From NCBI GenBank assembly GCA_023014335.1, contig JAECYW010000007.1, positions 2,108,001-2,172,000 on the forward strand: a DNA stretch of 64,000 bases, given 5' to 3'. Positions 47,550 to 60,600 of this stretch are shown in pieces. Source of the stretch: Galerina marginata. Its lineage: Eukaryota; Basidiomycota; Agaricomycetes; Agaricales; Galerinaceae. The notes under the pieces are model-generated. The model was not told the DNA's origin and ran no database searches. It was given only the letters and a program-made list of their open reading frames with translations. A program made the translations under genes and the position numbers. Within the stretch, counting starts at the first letter, position 1, and every line of letters starts with the position of its first letter.

Positions 47550-48585
47550 TCAGGCCTTTCCGCGAACAGCCCAGAACCCAACCGTTTCGCTCTGCCCTCG
47601 CCCGTGCCCCTTCCTAGAGTAGAGCGAGCTATAACTAACTTTGAACGAAAAGGTACCTTCGAAAAGCTCCATAACTTGACCATCTTTATCGACTTTCTTC
47701 CACAAAGGATGAAAAGAGAGACTCCCAGAAGATGACGCAATACCACATCCTTCCTCCTCCAGTTCAAGGTTGGCCTTCAAGCCAGGACCATCCCAGGCAT
47801 TGTCGGGGCGTTTGTAATCCAACTTCAAGTTCAACTTGTCAACTTGGGTGATATTGGTGGCGATGATGTCGAATGGCATCTCCTCCATAGGATCGCACAA
47901 GAGGCCCGACCTAAATTTTCCATCGTTGCCCGAGGTAAATCCCTCGGGAATGGTGACTTTGGCGGTCCTGTCGTTCTTGGCCTGATAAGTAAGAATTTCC
48001 TTGTAGAGTTTCTCCGGGAAGACAGCGGCACTGCCAGCAGGAGAGTAGACTTTGTGGAGGAATGGAAGCTGGGTCGCGTATAAGTCAAATGGCCCCGTGA
48101 ATTTTGGTATTTCTTCTTCAGATTCGTCCTGGAGAGCCCGGGTCTAGCATTACTACGCGTCAAAATAAAACATAGACTCGGATTCTCACTTCGTTCGAAC
48201 CCTCAGACGAGTCAGCCTTATTGGTAACAGGCTCAGCCGGAGCCTCGGTGGTCTTGGATTTTTCTGCCGTGGTCATAGTGACGGAAGCAGAAGCAACGGC
48301 TGTTGAAAAACGCGTCAATATCCAGTCCAGCCAGCGGGAACTCTGTGACTGCAAACCTTTGGTTCCGATAGTGGAGGACCTCTGACGCTTTGCAGGTTGT
48401 TCGTCACTAGAAGCAACCGACTCTTGAGTTGCATTTCCAGTTTGGATTTTTCTCTTAGGAGGCCTGAGGCCCGACGTAGATTTTGTTGCCGTTGCTATCT
48501 GCAATCATACAGTCCTGTCAGTACGCGCGTTGACCAACTGGGAAGGTAAATCACAACGTACAACGCGTCGAGTGCGAGGTGCCAT
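47550..48585 (-). CDS. Unrecognised fungal protein, paralog A
   Basis: 303 residues in three exons: 48585-48562 (8 codons, MAPRTRRV), 48498-48190 and 48128-47550. The N-terminal third is disordered and basic with nuclear-signal-like patches (RPPKRKIQ, PAKRQRSS). The folded part follows an acidic linker (EDESEEEIPKF). It contains HKVYSPAGSAAVFPEKLYKE, VTIPEGFTSGNDGKF, FDIIATNITQVDKLNLKLDY, then the best conserved block GCGIASSSGSLSFHPLWKKV, MELFEGTFSFKVSYSSLY and GHGRGQSETVGFWAVR. A copy with the same plan sits at 52587-53471 in the opposite orientation. Beta-rich composition; I know no function. Divergent from an MFS transporter 680 bases away. Confidence 0.85.
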
Positions 48586-49266
48586 GGATGAAAATGTAAG
48601 TTCTGAAAGCCGAGAGAGAGATTTCCAAGTCGTTAGGCTCAGTTTTTGGCTAGTAGTGGTGTTTAAACTTACAAAAAAGCAGGGGAGAAGCGCTGAGTCA
48701 CTGAAACGCGTCTGAAAGATGTCGAAGTCAAGTCGAAGTTGTAAAATTCGGACGTGTTCGCTGGCAATTTAAAGGGTCGCGAAATGTGGTCCCATTTTCG
48801 TTCTACTTCAGGGCAAGCCCTCTGCGGTGTACACAATTATGCACAATCCTCTCTCATTGCATGCTATGAAATATAAATGAAATATCGGTTCAAGTTGAGC
48901 TGATTTGTGAATACGTAACGCGAAATGGCACGTGATCGCGTGACCGTTCTAGACTCCGATCGGATATTGAACGAAATGTGATCGCCAAGTGGACACTGGA
49001 ATCCTCCCTTATTACGTTCTCATTACTAGCATCTAACCTTGGAATTAGTTGTGGTTTTTGTGCAGAGAGTCCCGACGAATTTTTAAATTGACGGAGGGCA
49101 AGATCGTGGTGATGTGTGCAACATCAGGAACACGAAGACCATCTAATCTTATCAAGATGACGTGAGTCACCTTCTCTTAATCCCAGGAGCATCAAATTTC
49201 TTGAGCAGTGAGGAATCCATTCCTTTACTTGGATTCCATCCCCAGCAGACCTTCCTCTGAAGGTCC
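48586..49266. other. Divergent promoter region of paralog A and the first MFS transporter
   Basis: About 680 bases between two diverging starts. No coding signal; shared regulation is possible but not shown. Confidence 0.45.
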
Positions 49267-51330
49267 ATGGCATCGTCAGAAGAAACCCCTCTGCTCTCTG
49301 ACGACACTGTTGCAAAGCATGAAGCGGTCTATCATCGTTTCTCTCCTGCGACGAAAAGGGCTATTCTAGCAATGGTATCTGGATGCGGCCTCATTCCGTG
49401 TGAGTAGAATTCAATTGGTTCAAGGCTAATACGTCTGTGCTAAAAGGTTTCTTGCTTTAGTATTCGTCACTGGAACGTTTACCCCATCAATTCCGCAAAT
49501 CGCGAAAGACCTTGACACAACAGGACCCATAGTGAAGTATGCAATTCCTAACCTCCGAAACAGTCAATGGCTTTTGAAGCTCATGAATATATGTGATTAG
49601 CTTGGCCGTCAGTCTATCAGCATTTTCTGCCTCGGTTGGGGGTTTAATCGGCGGTTCATACTCGACCTTTTGTGCGTCGTTCCTACAAAAAAAAAACTTG
49701 AAAACTGAAGCCCGAATAGATGGAAGGAGAGCGATTTACACATTCTCTCTGCCTGTTCTCGTTCTTGGCTCAATTGGAGTCGCCACCGCTGCAAACGTCC
49801 CCTCCTTGTTGGTCTGGCGCTTCTTCCAATCCCTTGGAGCATCGCCTGGCTTGGTTCTTGGAGCCGGTGTTATTGGCGATATCTACAAGCTAGAAGAACG
49901 GGGAAGGGCAATGGCGGTGTTCTTTGCAGTACGTCAACGTCGTCCAAATCCCGGACAATTATCTGACTGCTTTTCAGGCGTGCCTCCTTGGGCCATCCTT
50001 AGCACCACTTGCCGGGGGTTTGTGATTTTTTCCTTGTAGAAATCAAACCATTGACAACTACCTAAGGCTGGGCGACGTATCATTATTCATGGCGAACCAC
50101 GCAGGGCTCCTTGGGAGTCCTGGGATTCGTCGCTTTCAGTATCATGTTTTTTCTCTTCCCCGAGACCAGTCAGCCTGGTACCAGGGGAATTGACAAACTA
50201 CGAGCATCAAAGGCCCCAGATTCGCAGGACAAGAGAATCGGATTTGTCTTCATTAATCCACTTCGGCCGATGCTTTTGCTTCGCAGTCCGAATTTGCTGA
50301 TGATCGTGAGTTTCATGTATTTTTACCTTTTCGTTGCCTCTCACTCTTTCTAGTCATTCATTTTATCGGCCTCCTTGATGACAGTATTCGGTGAGCGTGC
50401 CCACTCCTTCCAACATTCTCGTAGGTAACAAATGTGGAACCAAGTCCAGTTGATTCCCTTGGCATATACCATTGTAAGATTTTATATTTTCGTATTCGCG
50501 AAATTTGCACTGATATTGGCACAGGGTGCTCGTTATAATATCCCCAATGAAGCTTTAATTGGTGCTTGCTTCCTGCCCGCCGGTCTTGGTAATATGAGTC
50601 AGTTGTACACTTGACCGAATAAAGAGTGGTCTTCTCACAAACTTCCTTACTTCCAGTTGGAGCAACTATCGTCGGCCGTATATCGGACCGCACAGTCATT
50701 AATTGGCGCAAAAAGCGAGGCGGAGTCTGGTACCCAGAGGATCGCCTACGGGCAGCCTTAATCCCATTTGCAATAATTGTTCCTATCCCCCTGATCACCT
50801 ACGGCCTCGTCAACCAATTCGTAGACGGCACGCTCGGTCTGGTGATATGCCTGGTATGCCTTTTCATTAACGGAGTTGGGGTGAGTATATTTCGCTGCTC
50901 GAGAACTCCAATTTGACCGTACAGTAAATCTTCCAGGTAGAAATGGGTTTTGGGCCCTGTGCTGCATACCTCGTCGATGTCATGCATTCAAGAAGTGCAG
51001 AAGCCTTAGCTGCGAATGGGTGCGTAGACCGAGTTTGAATCCCGAACGCCTGAACTGAGTCCGTTCGACTTTGAAGCGGTTTACGATCCGTCTTAATGGC
51101 AGCAGGGATCGCAGTCGCCCTTCCTATGATCAATACTTATGGTATTGCGTTTACAAATGCGGCTTGTGCTGTACTCGTGTGGATCGCATTTGGGTAAGAC
51201 TTTTTCGCTCATCTTTACAATTTGCACTGACATGAGTTCATGTTATAGGCTCCTTTGTTGTATTATTCAATATGGGGACCAAATGAGGGCATGGGTCGAT
51301 GTTGGTTTTTCGACCATTGAAAACAACTAG
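49267..51330 (+). CDS. MFS transporter, DHA1 type, copy 1
   Basis: Plasma-membrane drug:H+ antiporter-like carrier with 12 predicted membrane helices. Start MASSEETPLLSDDTVAKHEA (dileucine-like LL near the start). Seen: FVTGTFTPSIPQIAKDL in helix 1, LAVSLSAFSASVGGLIGGSY, the loop motif GRRAIY, WRFFQSLGASPGLVLGAGVI, GDIYKLEERGRAMAVFFA, FFLFPETSQPGTRG, the second loop GRISDRTVINWRKKRGGVWY, and the end QMRAWVDVGFSTIENN. About eleven short introns, all bridgeable in frame, including one whose acceptor is AACCAAG before TCCAG near 50444. Substrate unknown. It is closely related to the copy at 55.5-57.6 kb, and a broken third end lies at 51.7-52.0 kb. Confidence 0.88.
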
Positions 51331-52586
51331 TATAAAAGGCATTTATCAATGCCCATTCGCTGTCAACGTAGTTCAGCCGAAAAGCAGAGTGTAATCTGCG
51401 AACCGCCATTGTTAAAATGGGTTTACCAAGTCCATTGGCACGCACTCGGTGTTGAAGCAGTACTGTTCCCCTTACAAGCGACACGGTTCTCGGGCAGCGC
51501 TAAGATGAGGGCTCGAAGAACGGCACAAGGTTCAAGTTTGAGGCTCCCCTCACTTCGATGACGGACTAGTGCTGGGATTATATGTAAGACTGCATCCCAT
51601 TTTATGCGCCGATGCCCGACCCGACCCAGCATCGTGCGAGAGCCATAACTTTGCTGAGTCGCAACTGTGCCTTTCTCGACTCGTCTTTCACTACGTTTGT
51701 GGCGTCGTCGTCACTACTACCTGAAAAGTGACCTCCGATGCTCTCCAGCGAAGAAACGAGGCGTTGTGGTCACGATGCCTTCGATCCGTTTTCTAATGGC
51801 AACTGGTATCACAGTTGTCCTTCCAATGATCAGTAAGTTCGGAATTGCCTTTACGAACATAGTATCTGCTACAACGGTGTGGATTGCCTTTGCCCTTTGG
51901 GTAAGACCCCTCTATTAGCCTATCAACCGACTTAATCCCAGGATAGTTCTTTTTGTTGCATGATCCAATACGGCGGCCAAATGAGGACCTGGCCTGATGT
52001 TCGGTGTTCAACCAACGAAAATAGAAACCAATACTGTGACTTGCTTGTGGAAAACTTGACCTCTACTGGACGTCATAATTGGTCTGCAGTGATTTCCCTT
52101 GGCCCACCAAACAGTTGTGGTCCTCAAAGGAATTATTGGCCTGCCGAGCTGAGAACGACAAAACCTCGCATTGTAAGCTCTCAGAGGTCGCGTCTGTGTA
52201 TACGAGGCAGGCTTAACGTTCTAAGCAAAGGTCATTTCATTTTGGACTTTTCGAAAGAATTAAGGTGGCTATCAGTTGGTTTAAATAATAGGGCAACATT
52301 AAGTTGTATTGGATAAGAGGTGCGGTGAGTTTTGGGGTTTATCAAATTTCAATCGACGGCTTACCTAAAAAAGGGGGCTCGCAGCCCTGTCGCTCTTGCC
52401 ACTTGCCAGCAAACTCGACCAAAACCATCAGGATATTCTCTTCGACCTCTTTCGCCGACTTCGAGTACTATCCCTAACACTGAACTGGCTCGGGAATATT
52501 TTCGTTCAAATGGCTCAGGTATGTTGTCATCTTTCTTTCTCTCCAGGCGTATCTAATGCGAAGGCACGTAGAAGAAACCATCGAGG
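51331..52586. other. Region between MFS copy 1 and paralog B
   Basis: Apart from the transporter relic it contains only short frames (51349-51561, 51960-52316) that run through or beside the relic. Confidence 0.4.
51760..52030 (+). pseudogene. Relic of an MFS transporter C-terminus
   Basis: RFLMATGITVVLPMISKFGI and AFTNIVSATTVWIAFALW, then CMIQYGGQMRTWPDV, mirror the end of copy 1 (VLMAAGIAVALPMINTYGIA, CIIQYGDQMRAWVDV). The helices upstream are missing and the stop position is lost (ENRNQ instead of ENN-stop). Confidence 0.75.
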
Positions 52587-53471
52587 ATGATTCAAGTTCC
52601 GAAGAACCAGAAACGAGCTCGCTCACCTGAGCCAGGTCCAATTCGCAATGGAGAGCCATCCAAACGCTTGAAAACCTCTACACCTGCACCAGGTAGTTTT
52701 AAATCCAAATCTCCTGTCCAAGGACTGCTGTTCAAAATTTGATGCTAAACACCGTTGATAAACATAGCTTCCATAACAAAGGCTGAAAGCAATTCCGCCG
52801 AATCTTCCTGCGATGATACGAGTTCTGTGAGTGTCGTGGTGCGTTCATGCTTTCATGGAAGCTGATCTACTGGCGAACAGGCGGAAGATTCAGACGATGA
52901 TATCCCACCTTTAGTGGGAAAGTTCAATTTATTTTCAATGTCGATCCCTTCGCTTTCTGAAGCTTATTCGCCTGCTGGAAAGTCGGTCAATCCTGAAGAG
53001 CTCTACAACGCCATCTTGAATTACCAAGAGAAGTCAGGCAACACGGCTGAAATAACGATCCCTGCAAACTACGCGGCGGGGAAAGATGGTTTCTTTGTGT
53101 CGCCCCTCATTGCAGAGCCTGAAGAAACCGGGGGATATCCTTTCAACATTTCGATCAAGAACATCACCGAGGTGAAGAAGTTGACCGTCTTCAAACCGCC
53201 ATTTCCACGCCCAAGAGCCTCCTGGAACGTGCCAGCGTTCAAAGGCAGGTTAACCCTCATGAACCCTCAATGCGGCATTTCGTCCTCGTCAGGCAAGGTG
53301 TGCATCCGGCCACTTTGGAACAAGGTGGATACAGATGGAGACCTGGTGATGGAGTTGTTCGAAGGAAGCTTCGACTTCAAGATTGCTTATGGCTCTATGT
53401 TTCAAACGAGTGGGTATGGGAGGGGGCAGAAGCTCTCAGCTGATTTCTGGGCTATTCGACGAAAGAGCTAA
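52587..53471 (+). CDS. Unrecognised fungal protein, paralog B
   Basis: 251 residues in three exons (52587-52692, 52768-52826, 52881-53471). Same plan as paralog A at 47.6-48.6 kb: a basic start (MIQVPKNQKRARSPEPGP, PSKRLKTS), an acidic linker (SCDDTSSAEDSDDDIPPLVG), EAYSPAGKSVNPEELYNAIL, FNISIKNITEVKKLTVF, and the conserved end CGISSSSGKVCIRPLWNKVD, VMELFEGSFDFKIAYGSMF and GYGRGQKLSADFWAIR. Exon borders fall at matching places, which supports duplication. The start is the ATG that opens the basic region; an upstream mini-exon like that of paralog A may exist but I could not place it. Function unknown. Confidence 0.82.
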
Positions 53472-55454
53472 GAAGTCGGACTGGTAGTATAATTAAAAAG
53501 ATTCCATTCGTTACTCATACCAAATCGAATTCACGTCTTCCAAGTGCAGCTCTAGTATTACGGAGACAACTTCAAGCAATATTCAGGGCCATAGGCGTTC
53601 CGAACTTCCAATGGGGTTGTTTCGGGAGAGTCAGACTCGGCGCAGGAGGACACCAACTAAAAATAGCGAAGGATTGCTCAAAATAGGAAACAGTGTCCTT
53701 TGATAGAATGTGGCGTCAAAGCAATGAAAGAGGTCCCCACCCGTTTCGGGACTAATAATGCAACATACCTCCGAACCTCCAAATGAGAATCAGATTGCCT
53801 CAATGTAAGAACTGTGGATGTCCATTGTCTGACGAACATATCACCGCAGAAGCATTGCATCTAAAAATGTGACAATCAAAGCGCAACAGTTCAGGAATTC
53901 ATTTTGACCACACCGAGGTAAAAGGATTGAAAGAAAACGAGCTTTACATGAATATAAGCATTTTCGGCTTGAAGACATTCGCCAAGGCTATGAATCACAG
54001 TATCAGTAGCCCCGGAAGCATGGTACATCCAGTAATTTAAAAAAAAGGCTGCATTATGGAAAGAAACACGTTAGATACTAGAAAATGCGATATTTATCTG
54101 CACCTTTGTTTGCTTTCGGAAGTAGGGTTTTGCGGTGACCACTAATTCAGACTGACTGACGTGCACGGGAGTTTGATTGGTCCATGACATCCGTAATGCA
54201 AGAGAGTTAACTATTATAGCACCTCATTGACAATCGATGTGAATTCTGATGATTGCAAGACCGGATGCAGGATTCGCGCAGAGTCGGAATAATCGAAAGA
54301 AGGGACGGGTCTCGGGTCGGCTTTAAGTTTTGTCAATCGAAGGCACCTTGAACAGACATGTCGATGCCGTGATACCTATTTTTTATTTCCAACGGCGATA
54401 CGCCGATAAGCCCCAAAACCAGGCAGTAATCACGACACAAGTCATTTCGGTCGTGCTCGGAGGCAACTTGATTATCGATGGGCATGATGGAGAAGGGAAC
54501 ACGGAGCATGCCTCGAGGCGGCCTGTGTGTTACAAGGTCGAACACCATGGCTATGAATCGGAGCAATAGCAACCCCGGAAGCATGGCACGAAGGTTTGAT
54601 TCTAGGTAGACCAAGATCGTGATGATAGTTGAGAATGAGTTGAGTTTACCTGGAGAGCTCTATGCATCGGTGTTGGTCAAATCTCTTCTTACGCCCGTTC
54701 GGGACGGTGGGGCAAACATTCACATATTTTCCAAAAGGATCGAGTCTACTGATGTGACTTCCGGGATTCAGAAACTCCGATCCGTACCGCACATCTATTC
54801 AATCTTACATCTGGTCATTCGTTTTGTAACTGAACTTCATATCTAGACCGATTTCAATGCTGAAAGAATCCGTACCTGTGATGAGTCTGCAGGATAGATG
54901 TCAAACTCAGCTTCGGAAACGAACCTAACTGGAATGCCCACCCTTGAAAGCCGCGCGCATCCCGAAAACGAGAGCAAAGGCGCCACAAGCAAAAGCATTA
55001 CGTTGTGGTTCAAAAAGTCCGAGGGTAAAAGTGAAGGCGGCTGTGTCTCGGACTCCCTCTCTGTCAATGTTATCGAGTAACCTTCATTCAGGCCCATCTT
55101 CAATGTTGCCTTTCGCTAAGGCTCCTCGGATCCTTAGAATCTGAAAGTGTTTGGGATTCCAGACCCGTATCAGATTCCTACGGCAAGTCATCCACTTTGG
55201 TATCCCAACCTGCACCGATATAGCACAAAACGGAACCTTCGGTGGGAGGCTAGCCCCGGGGCGACTCCAGCATATTTAATAACTTGCAACAGCTGTGAGT
55301 TTACATTCGCTCCCAGCTTGAGCAAGGAAGTAGAAGTCAAGAACGCCTCCAGCGCTGTCATTATTCTAAACGAGGTTTCTTGAAGAGGTAAGCTTTGTCG
55401 TTAGTAATTTTTGTGGTGGGACCACACCTTACCCCCTACTAGTAATACGACAGC
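53472..55454. other. Gene-poor 2-kb region upstream of MFS copy 2
   Basis: No convincing gene. Two related stretches occur: GGCTATGAATC.. CCCCGGAAGCATGG at about 53985-54025 and again at about 54551-54590, suggesting an old duplication. Frames at 54330-54569 and 54619-54846 lack motifs. Confidence 0.45.
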
Positions 55455-57602
55455 ATGCCGCACAGCATCTTTGAGGACACTCCCCTCTTATACTCAAAGC
55501 ACGAGGAAGTCTACAGACGTTTCAAGCCTGCCCAGAAAAGAGTCATCCTTGCCATTGTTTCAGTCACTGGGCTCCTTCCATGTATGTTCTTCCGAGTAAA
55601 AACCTTTTGATGTGGCTATTTAACGAGCTCATTTATTCGTTGCCGCAGTTTTTGTGGCGGGGAGTTTTATACCTTCTATACCACAGATCGCAGAGGACCT
55701 AGATTCGAGCGGTGCCATTGTCAGGTAATCTCCAGACACTTTGCTACCGCCCAATCTTATACCCCTTATTATAGCCTTGCAGTTAGCTTATCGATCTTGG
55801 CTTCATCCATCGGTTCACTGCTAGGCGCATCATATTCTACCTTCTGTAAGCATCCATCTCCCCTGCTTCCCCAAACGCATTCTTAAACTGATCGACATTA
55901 GATGGCAGGAAGCCTATCTATCTTGTGGGAACCCCCTTGCTTTTTGTTGGCTCCATCGGAGTGGCAGTATCGCAAAGTATACCCCAGCTCATGATATGGA
56001 GGTTCATTCAAGCTCTCGGCTGCTCTCCCGGATTAGCTGTGGGGTCGGGAACGATAGGAGATATATACAAGCTTGAGGAGCGAGGACAAGCAATGGGAAT
56101 TTTCTTTGCTGTGAGTGGAGCAATTTAGTTGCATGCTCGTCATACGGAAACATTTCACGCTAGGCTGTGCTTCTGGGACCTGCGCTGGCTCCCCTCGCTG
56201 GAGGTAAGATAAAATGTTTGAAATATTCAGAACGCAACTGGAAACACTTCCACCTTTTTTTTCCAATAACAGGATTCGCAGTTCATTACTTCTCATGGCG
56301 TCTGATGCAAATATGGCTGGGGAGTACCGGCATAGTTGTATTCTTCGTCGTGCTTTTCTTCTTTCCCGAAACCTACCACCCGGGAAAACGAGGAGTCGAT
56401 AAGGCCGATCCTTCGTCTCTTCCGTCCTGGAGACCAGTGATCCTTAATCCACTGGGACCCATATGGCTGCTTCGAAGTCCGAATTTACTCTTTGTTGTAT
56501 GTCTTTCCTATTCATTTTTACACAAAATTCTTGACGACCGTTAAACAGACTCTCGCAAGTTTTGCGACCTTACAGACTGATTTTGGTATGCCCAGTTAAG
56601 ATTTCATCACTTGTCAATACTAACCACGCAATTAAGTTCTGCTGGTCCCTCTTGCGTACACTATCGTACGTCCCATTTTATATTTTTCTTCGATTGGGCA
56701 GCTCATTCTCAGTCTGAATCATCCAAAAGGGCGTAAAATATAACATAACTAATGCAGCGCTAATTGGCGCTTGCTTCCTTCCATGCGGACTGGGTAACAT
56801 GAGTAAGAACGCCTTTACGACGTGTCTTGGACTACCATTCACCCTCCTCTTTTGTTTGTTACAGTCGGCGCTCCCTTGGCCGGTCGACTCTCTGACAGCA
56901 TTGTCATTCGCTACCGAAAGAAACGAGGTGGGAAATGGTACCCCGAAGATCGCCTGCGTGCAACATTTTTTGGAGCCCTTTTCCTCATGCCATTTTCTGT
57001 GGCAGCTATAGGTCTGTTGACGGAGTACGTTCCAGGAAAATTAGGCCTGTCTTTAAATTTGATTTGCCTATTCCTAAACGGACTCGGAGTAAGTTTTCTA
57101 CGCCTGTCTTGCTTGCTTCTAAGTACTAATTGGTACTTTGTTACGTTTAGGTCGACTTTGTGCTCAGCCCTTCATCCGCGTATTGTGTGGATTTGATGCA
57201 TTCACGCAGTGCCGATGCGATGGCGGCTAACATGTGAGTCTGTCCTTCTGACATCCCCATACCCTTGGGAAATCCTCCATATCTGCCTGACATAGTGCAC
57301 TAACCTCGGACTTACCGTTCGTATAGTGCATCGCGCTCTGTCGTATTGGCATTGGTGATAGTTGGGATCATCCCCATGATCGACAAATACGGTGTTGTCA
57401 TTACGAATTTATTGTCTGCTTTCGTGGCATTAATAGGCTTTTTGTGAGTTGTTCAAACCACGTTTAGCCATTGGCCAGTGAATCTAACCATGGCATTGCT
57501 GGATTTTCTTTTCTTTTCAGTCTTCTGTGGGCCACGGTACGATATGGCGAACGACTAAGGGCAGTGGTGAACGTTGGGTTCTCCACCGCTGATAACAATT
57601 AA
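55455..57602 (+). CDS. MFS transporter, DHA1 type, copy 2
   Basis: Paralog of the transporter at 49.3-51.3 kb with the same exon plan and 12 predicted helices. Start MPHSIFEDTPLLYSKHEEVY. Seen: FVAGSFIPSIPQIAEDL, LAVSLSILASSIGSLLGASY, GRKPIYLVGTPLLFVGSIGV, WRFIQALGCSPGLAVGSGTI, GDIYKLEERGQAMGIFFA, FFFPETYHPGKRGVDKADPS, GRLSDSIVIRYRKKRGGKWY, and the end VRYGERLRAVVNVGFSTADN. Introns are short and in frame; I see no lesion. Substrate unknown. Copy 2 differs from copy 1 mainly in the helices after the central loop. Confidence 0.88.
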
Positions 57603-60600
57603 AGACAGGAAAGCTTATCATAGAAAGGAGAAAGAGGATTCAACGGGACGTATCTGCAAGACATCTAGAATATTAATAATGACGCTTATCGATAAATAAT
57701 AACGACACGTACGTGGAATAGATTATCCGTGTATTCTGAACTGGATTGCTTGAATCTAAACTTAATTTCAGAACTGCCTCTTGTTGTCACTTCTGAAAGA
57801 CAACTTGAATGCACCGATGGGCCTGTAACGCAACTCTCGAGAGTCTCGGCCATAACCAAGGGCTCAAATCATGAAGTCCAGACGTTGGAGCTGAATTAGC
57901 TCGTTGATCATCTGCGCGGACTTGGATAGAAACTTCGACGTCTGATTATGGTTCCTCCCCAAGTCTCGCGGAGTCTCCGGCTTGCCAGCAGAATGTTATT
58001 CACCCCCGAACACTCTGACTCTTGATCATCGTATTATCGATGGATTTTCCCCTTTGCGATCATGACGATGAGGGATAGCTAGTTAGAGGAAGGTACTCAG
58101 AATCAAGAAATCAATATTATGACGGGCCACAGGCCGCACTCCGCCATGTAGAGGGCGAAGATTCCAACTTAAAGATCTTGAGAATTGTTTAGGTCTGGCT
58201 AGTCAGGTTTTGGTTCAGAGAATCCTACACAGATTAAGAGCCTGAGGAACTCAAAGCCGTGTAAATCCTCGTTCTGTCGCGGTACACAAATGTGTCAGGT
58301 CTGCCTCCGCTCCGTCAAAATCATTCGAAGCCTGCATTGCCGACAGTTTTATTTGACAGAGCGTTGGGTGCTGTTAGAACCGGAGATATGATATTCCCGG
58401 ATCCAAAGTGTTCATGTTTTCTCACTGCCACCAACAAAGTTAGCGTATGACAGGAGACTTGTGCGTCACTTTAAAGTTACAATGTTCTTATCATCGGTGA
58501 GCAGTTTGCTATAAATGCATCACAAGGCCGTTTATTGTCCGGCAAAGCACACTTCCGTTCTTTTTGGTGGCTGTCGTCCGATGTGATTGCTCAGTTCAAG
58601 CAAGTTTTAATTTACAACGGAACTGCCAGTCGCAAACACGGAAACTGCTGTGAAATAACACGACAGCCCGAATGGTCCTTATTTCCAGAGTAGCAAGGAT
58701 TCCTTTTTGAACGAAGCGCAGTAACTAGTAACTGGTTATATCCCTGATGATGAAGTAACATTTTTTGGGATTTCGTGGTGACATTTAATTCCGTTCGGCG
58801 AATCGGCTTGAGTTCATGCAACTCCATCATGTCTTCAATTACTGAATGGAAGATATACGCCCAGAGACCGCTGGAAAACTTAGGAAAAAGATTTTCACAA
58901 ATCATATTGTCAGAGTCGACGACTATCAGATTGCATCGAGTCGGAACCCGAGCCAGTAATCGCCTTGAGGACTTGAACTCGGCGTATCCGTAGGAGTAGG
59001 TCGCGTCCGATCTGAGTTGGCGTGTTTGGGTCACAAATTATAGAAGAGAAGAGTACTTGCGGCTTGCGGTTACAAAAGGAAGGAAGGAAAAAAGGTTTGC
59101 GATAAGGCTTGATGATTCTATTTTGGGAGCCGGGAGCTGGTTTTCTGGGTACTATGCTCCGAGTAGGGTAAGGCTTTGACTGTCAGTGGAGGTCGTACAC
59201 GTACATACATGCACCTGAAAAAGTCGTACGGGGTCCCATGGTCCCATGGCTGGGTTTACTCGTATAGCCCTGGTTTTTTTCTTTTACAGTTCAGAGTCTA
59301 TCTTGCACACTCCACACTCCAACTTCGCTGCAGGGGTCTGTAGTAGCAGAACTGAGTACACAAGTTGCGAATAATTGGATGGACACAGCACGACCCAAAA
59401 GGCAAGAGTTAAACGGCAGTGCTCGGGCCGTAATGGTATGACGCGCCATGCAGGGGACGAACGAACGACAGAGCCAAGCATTAATAGAGTAGGTAAATCG
59501 AGGGACGAGCAGACCAGCAAGGCGGTAAGCAGAGTGTCTAGGTTGTAGCCTGTAGGATTCATTCGGGGATGTTGCCAGTTGGAAAAGGATTAGGAGAGCC
59601 AGAGTGTGTTGTTTCTTCAAACTTCTGTGCTAACTTCTAAGCATTTTCCGTGGAGTTTAGGAACCAGGTAGGTGGTACGAAGTTCGACCTTCGAAGTTCG
59701 AGCGACCATACGGCGTAAGCCAAGTGTTCGGAAACGCTTGTATCTAGTTGCCCTGACTCCATCAGGACTTGTGATATCAACAGTTAGTATGATACCCCAA
59801 GGAAGGAGCGAGGCCATGATCAAGGAGGAGAATTGTATTTTTCCTATTGACAAGTCAAGCTAGTCAAGTGCCAAGGCAGATAGATCATCAGTCTCATGTC
59901 CTGCCATCAGCACTCAGCATCAGATTCGGAATGGGATGACTTGGGATGGGAGGTGACCGAGCTCGGAAGGCGAATCTCGCCTCGAGGCTTGAAGCTTGAG
60001 TTCGAGGATATTAACGTGCAGGGCATGGATCGCGACATGGCGAACAAAGCAAGGTCTGCCGCGGTGTTCGTGAATCGTGAGCACCACAAATGTTCGGTTT
60101 GTCCGGGACTGTGTTTGAGATTACCGAGGAACGCGGCGCTGAGGCTGGAGTTCGGGGTTGGGGTGGCTAGAATGACAATAAACACAGATAAAGCAGCTCC
60201 ATCGACTAAGAAAATGAACGCACCTGCCGCATGTGCAGCGCTGTTTTTGTTCACCTCCGTCCGTGAAATCAGCTTTGACAGCGGCAAATGGGCGATGCAG
60301 AAGTTGTCGTGGCTCCTGTCGTGTGCCATGTTAGAAGCGCACATGTGGCACGAAAGAAAGAAGGGGAGTACTGAACTCGGTCGGCGCTTCCGCCTCCTCC
60401 ATTGCGACTCCGAGCTCCAGCTCTACTTCCAGCAGCCGCTAATTTATTCTGTCTGTGACTCTGCTCTGCTCTGCGCGAGAAGCGTGCAGCTCCTCTAGCG
60501 ACATGCCTATTCGGTGCGTCGAAACGGATGTGGAGGTTATAAAAATCTTTAGGTCGTCGCAGTCGTAGTCATTATCAAGTTGTGAAGTCGTCAGTATATC

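Noticed and set aside
58612..59034. 140-codon minus-strand frame
   Set aside because: No recognisable family, no partner exons and uneven composition; I cannot support it as a gene.
59896..60498. 200-codon open frame on the plus strand
   Set aside because: It overlaps a 145-codon frame on the other strand, has no motif or domain pattern, and no linked exons. Overlapping long frames in GC-balanced DNA are expected by chance.
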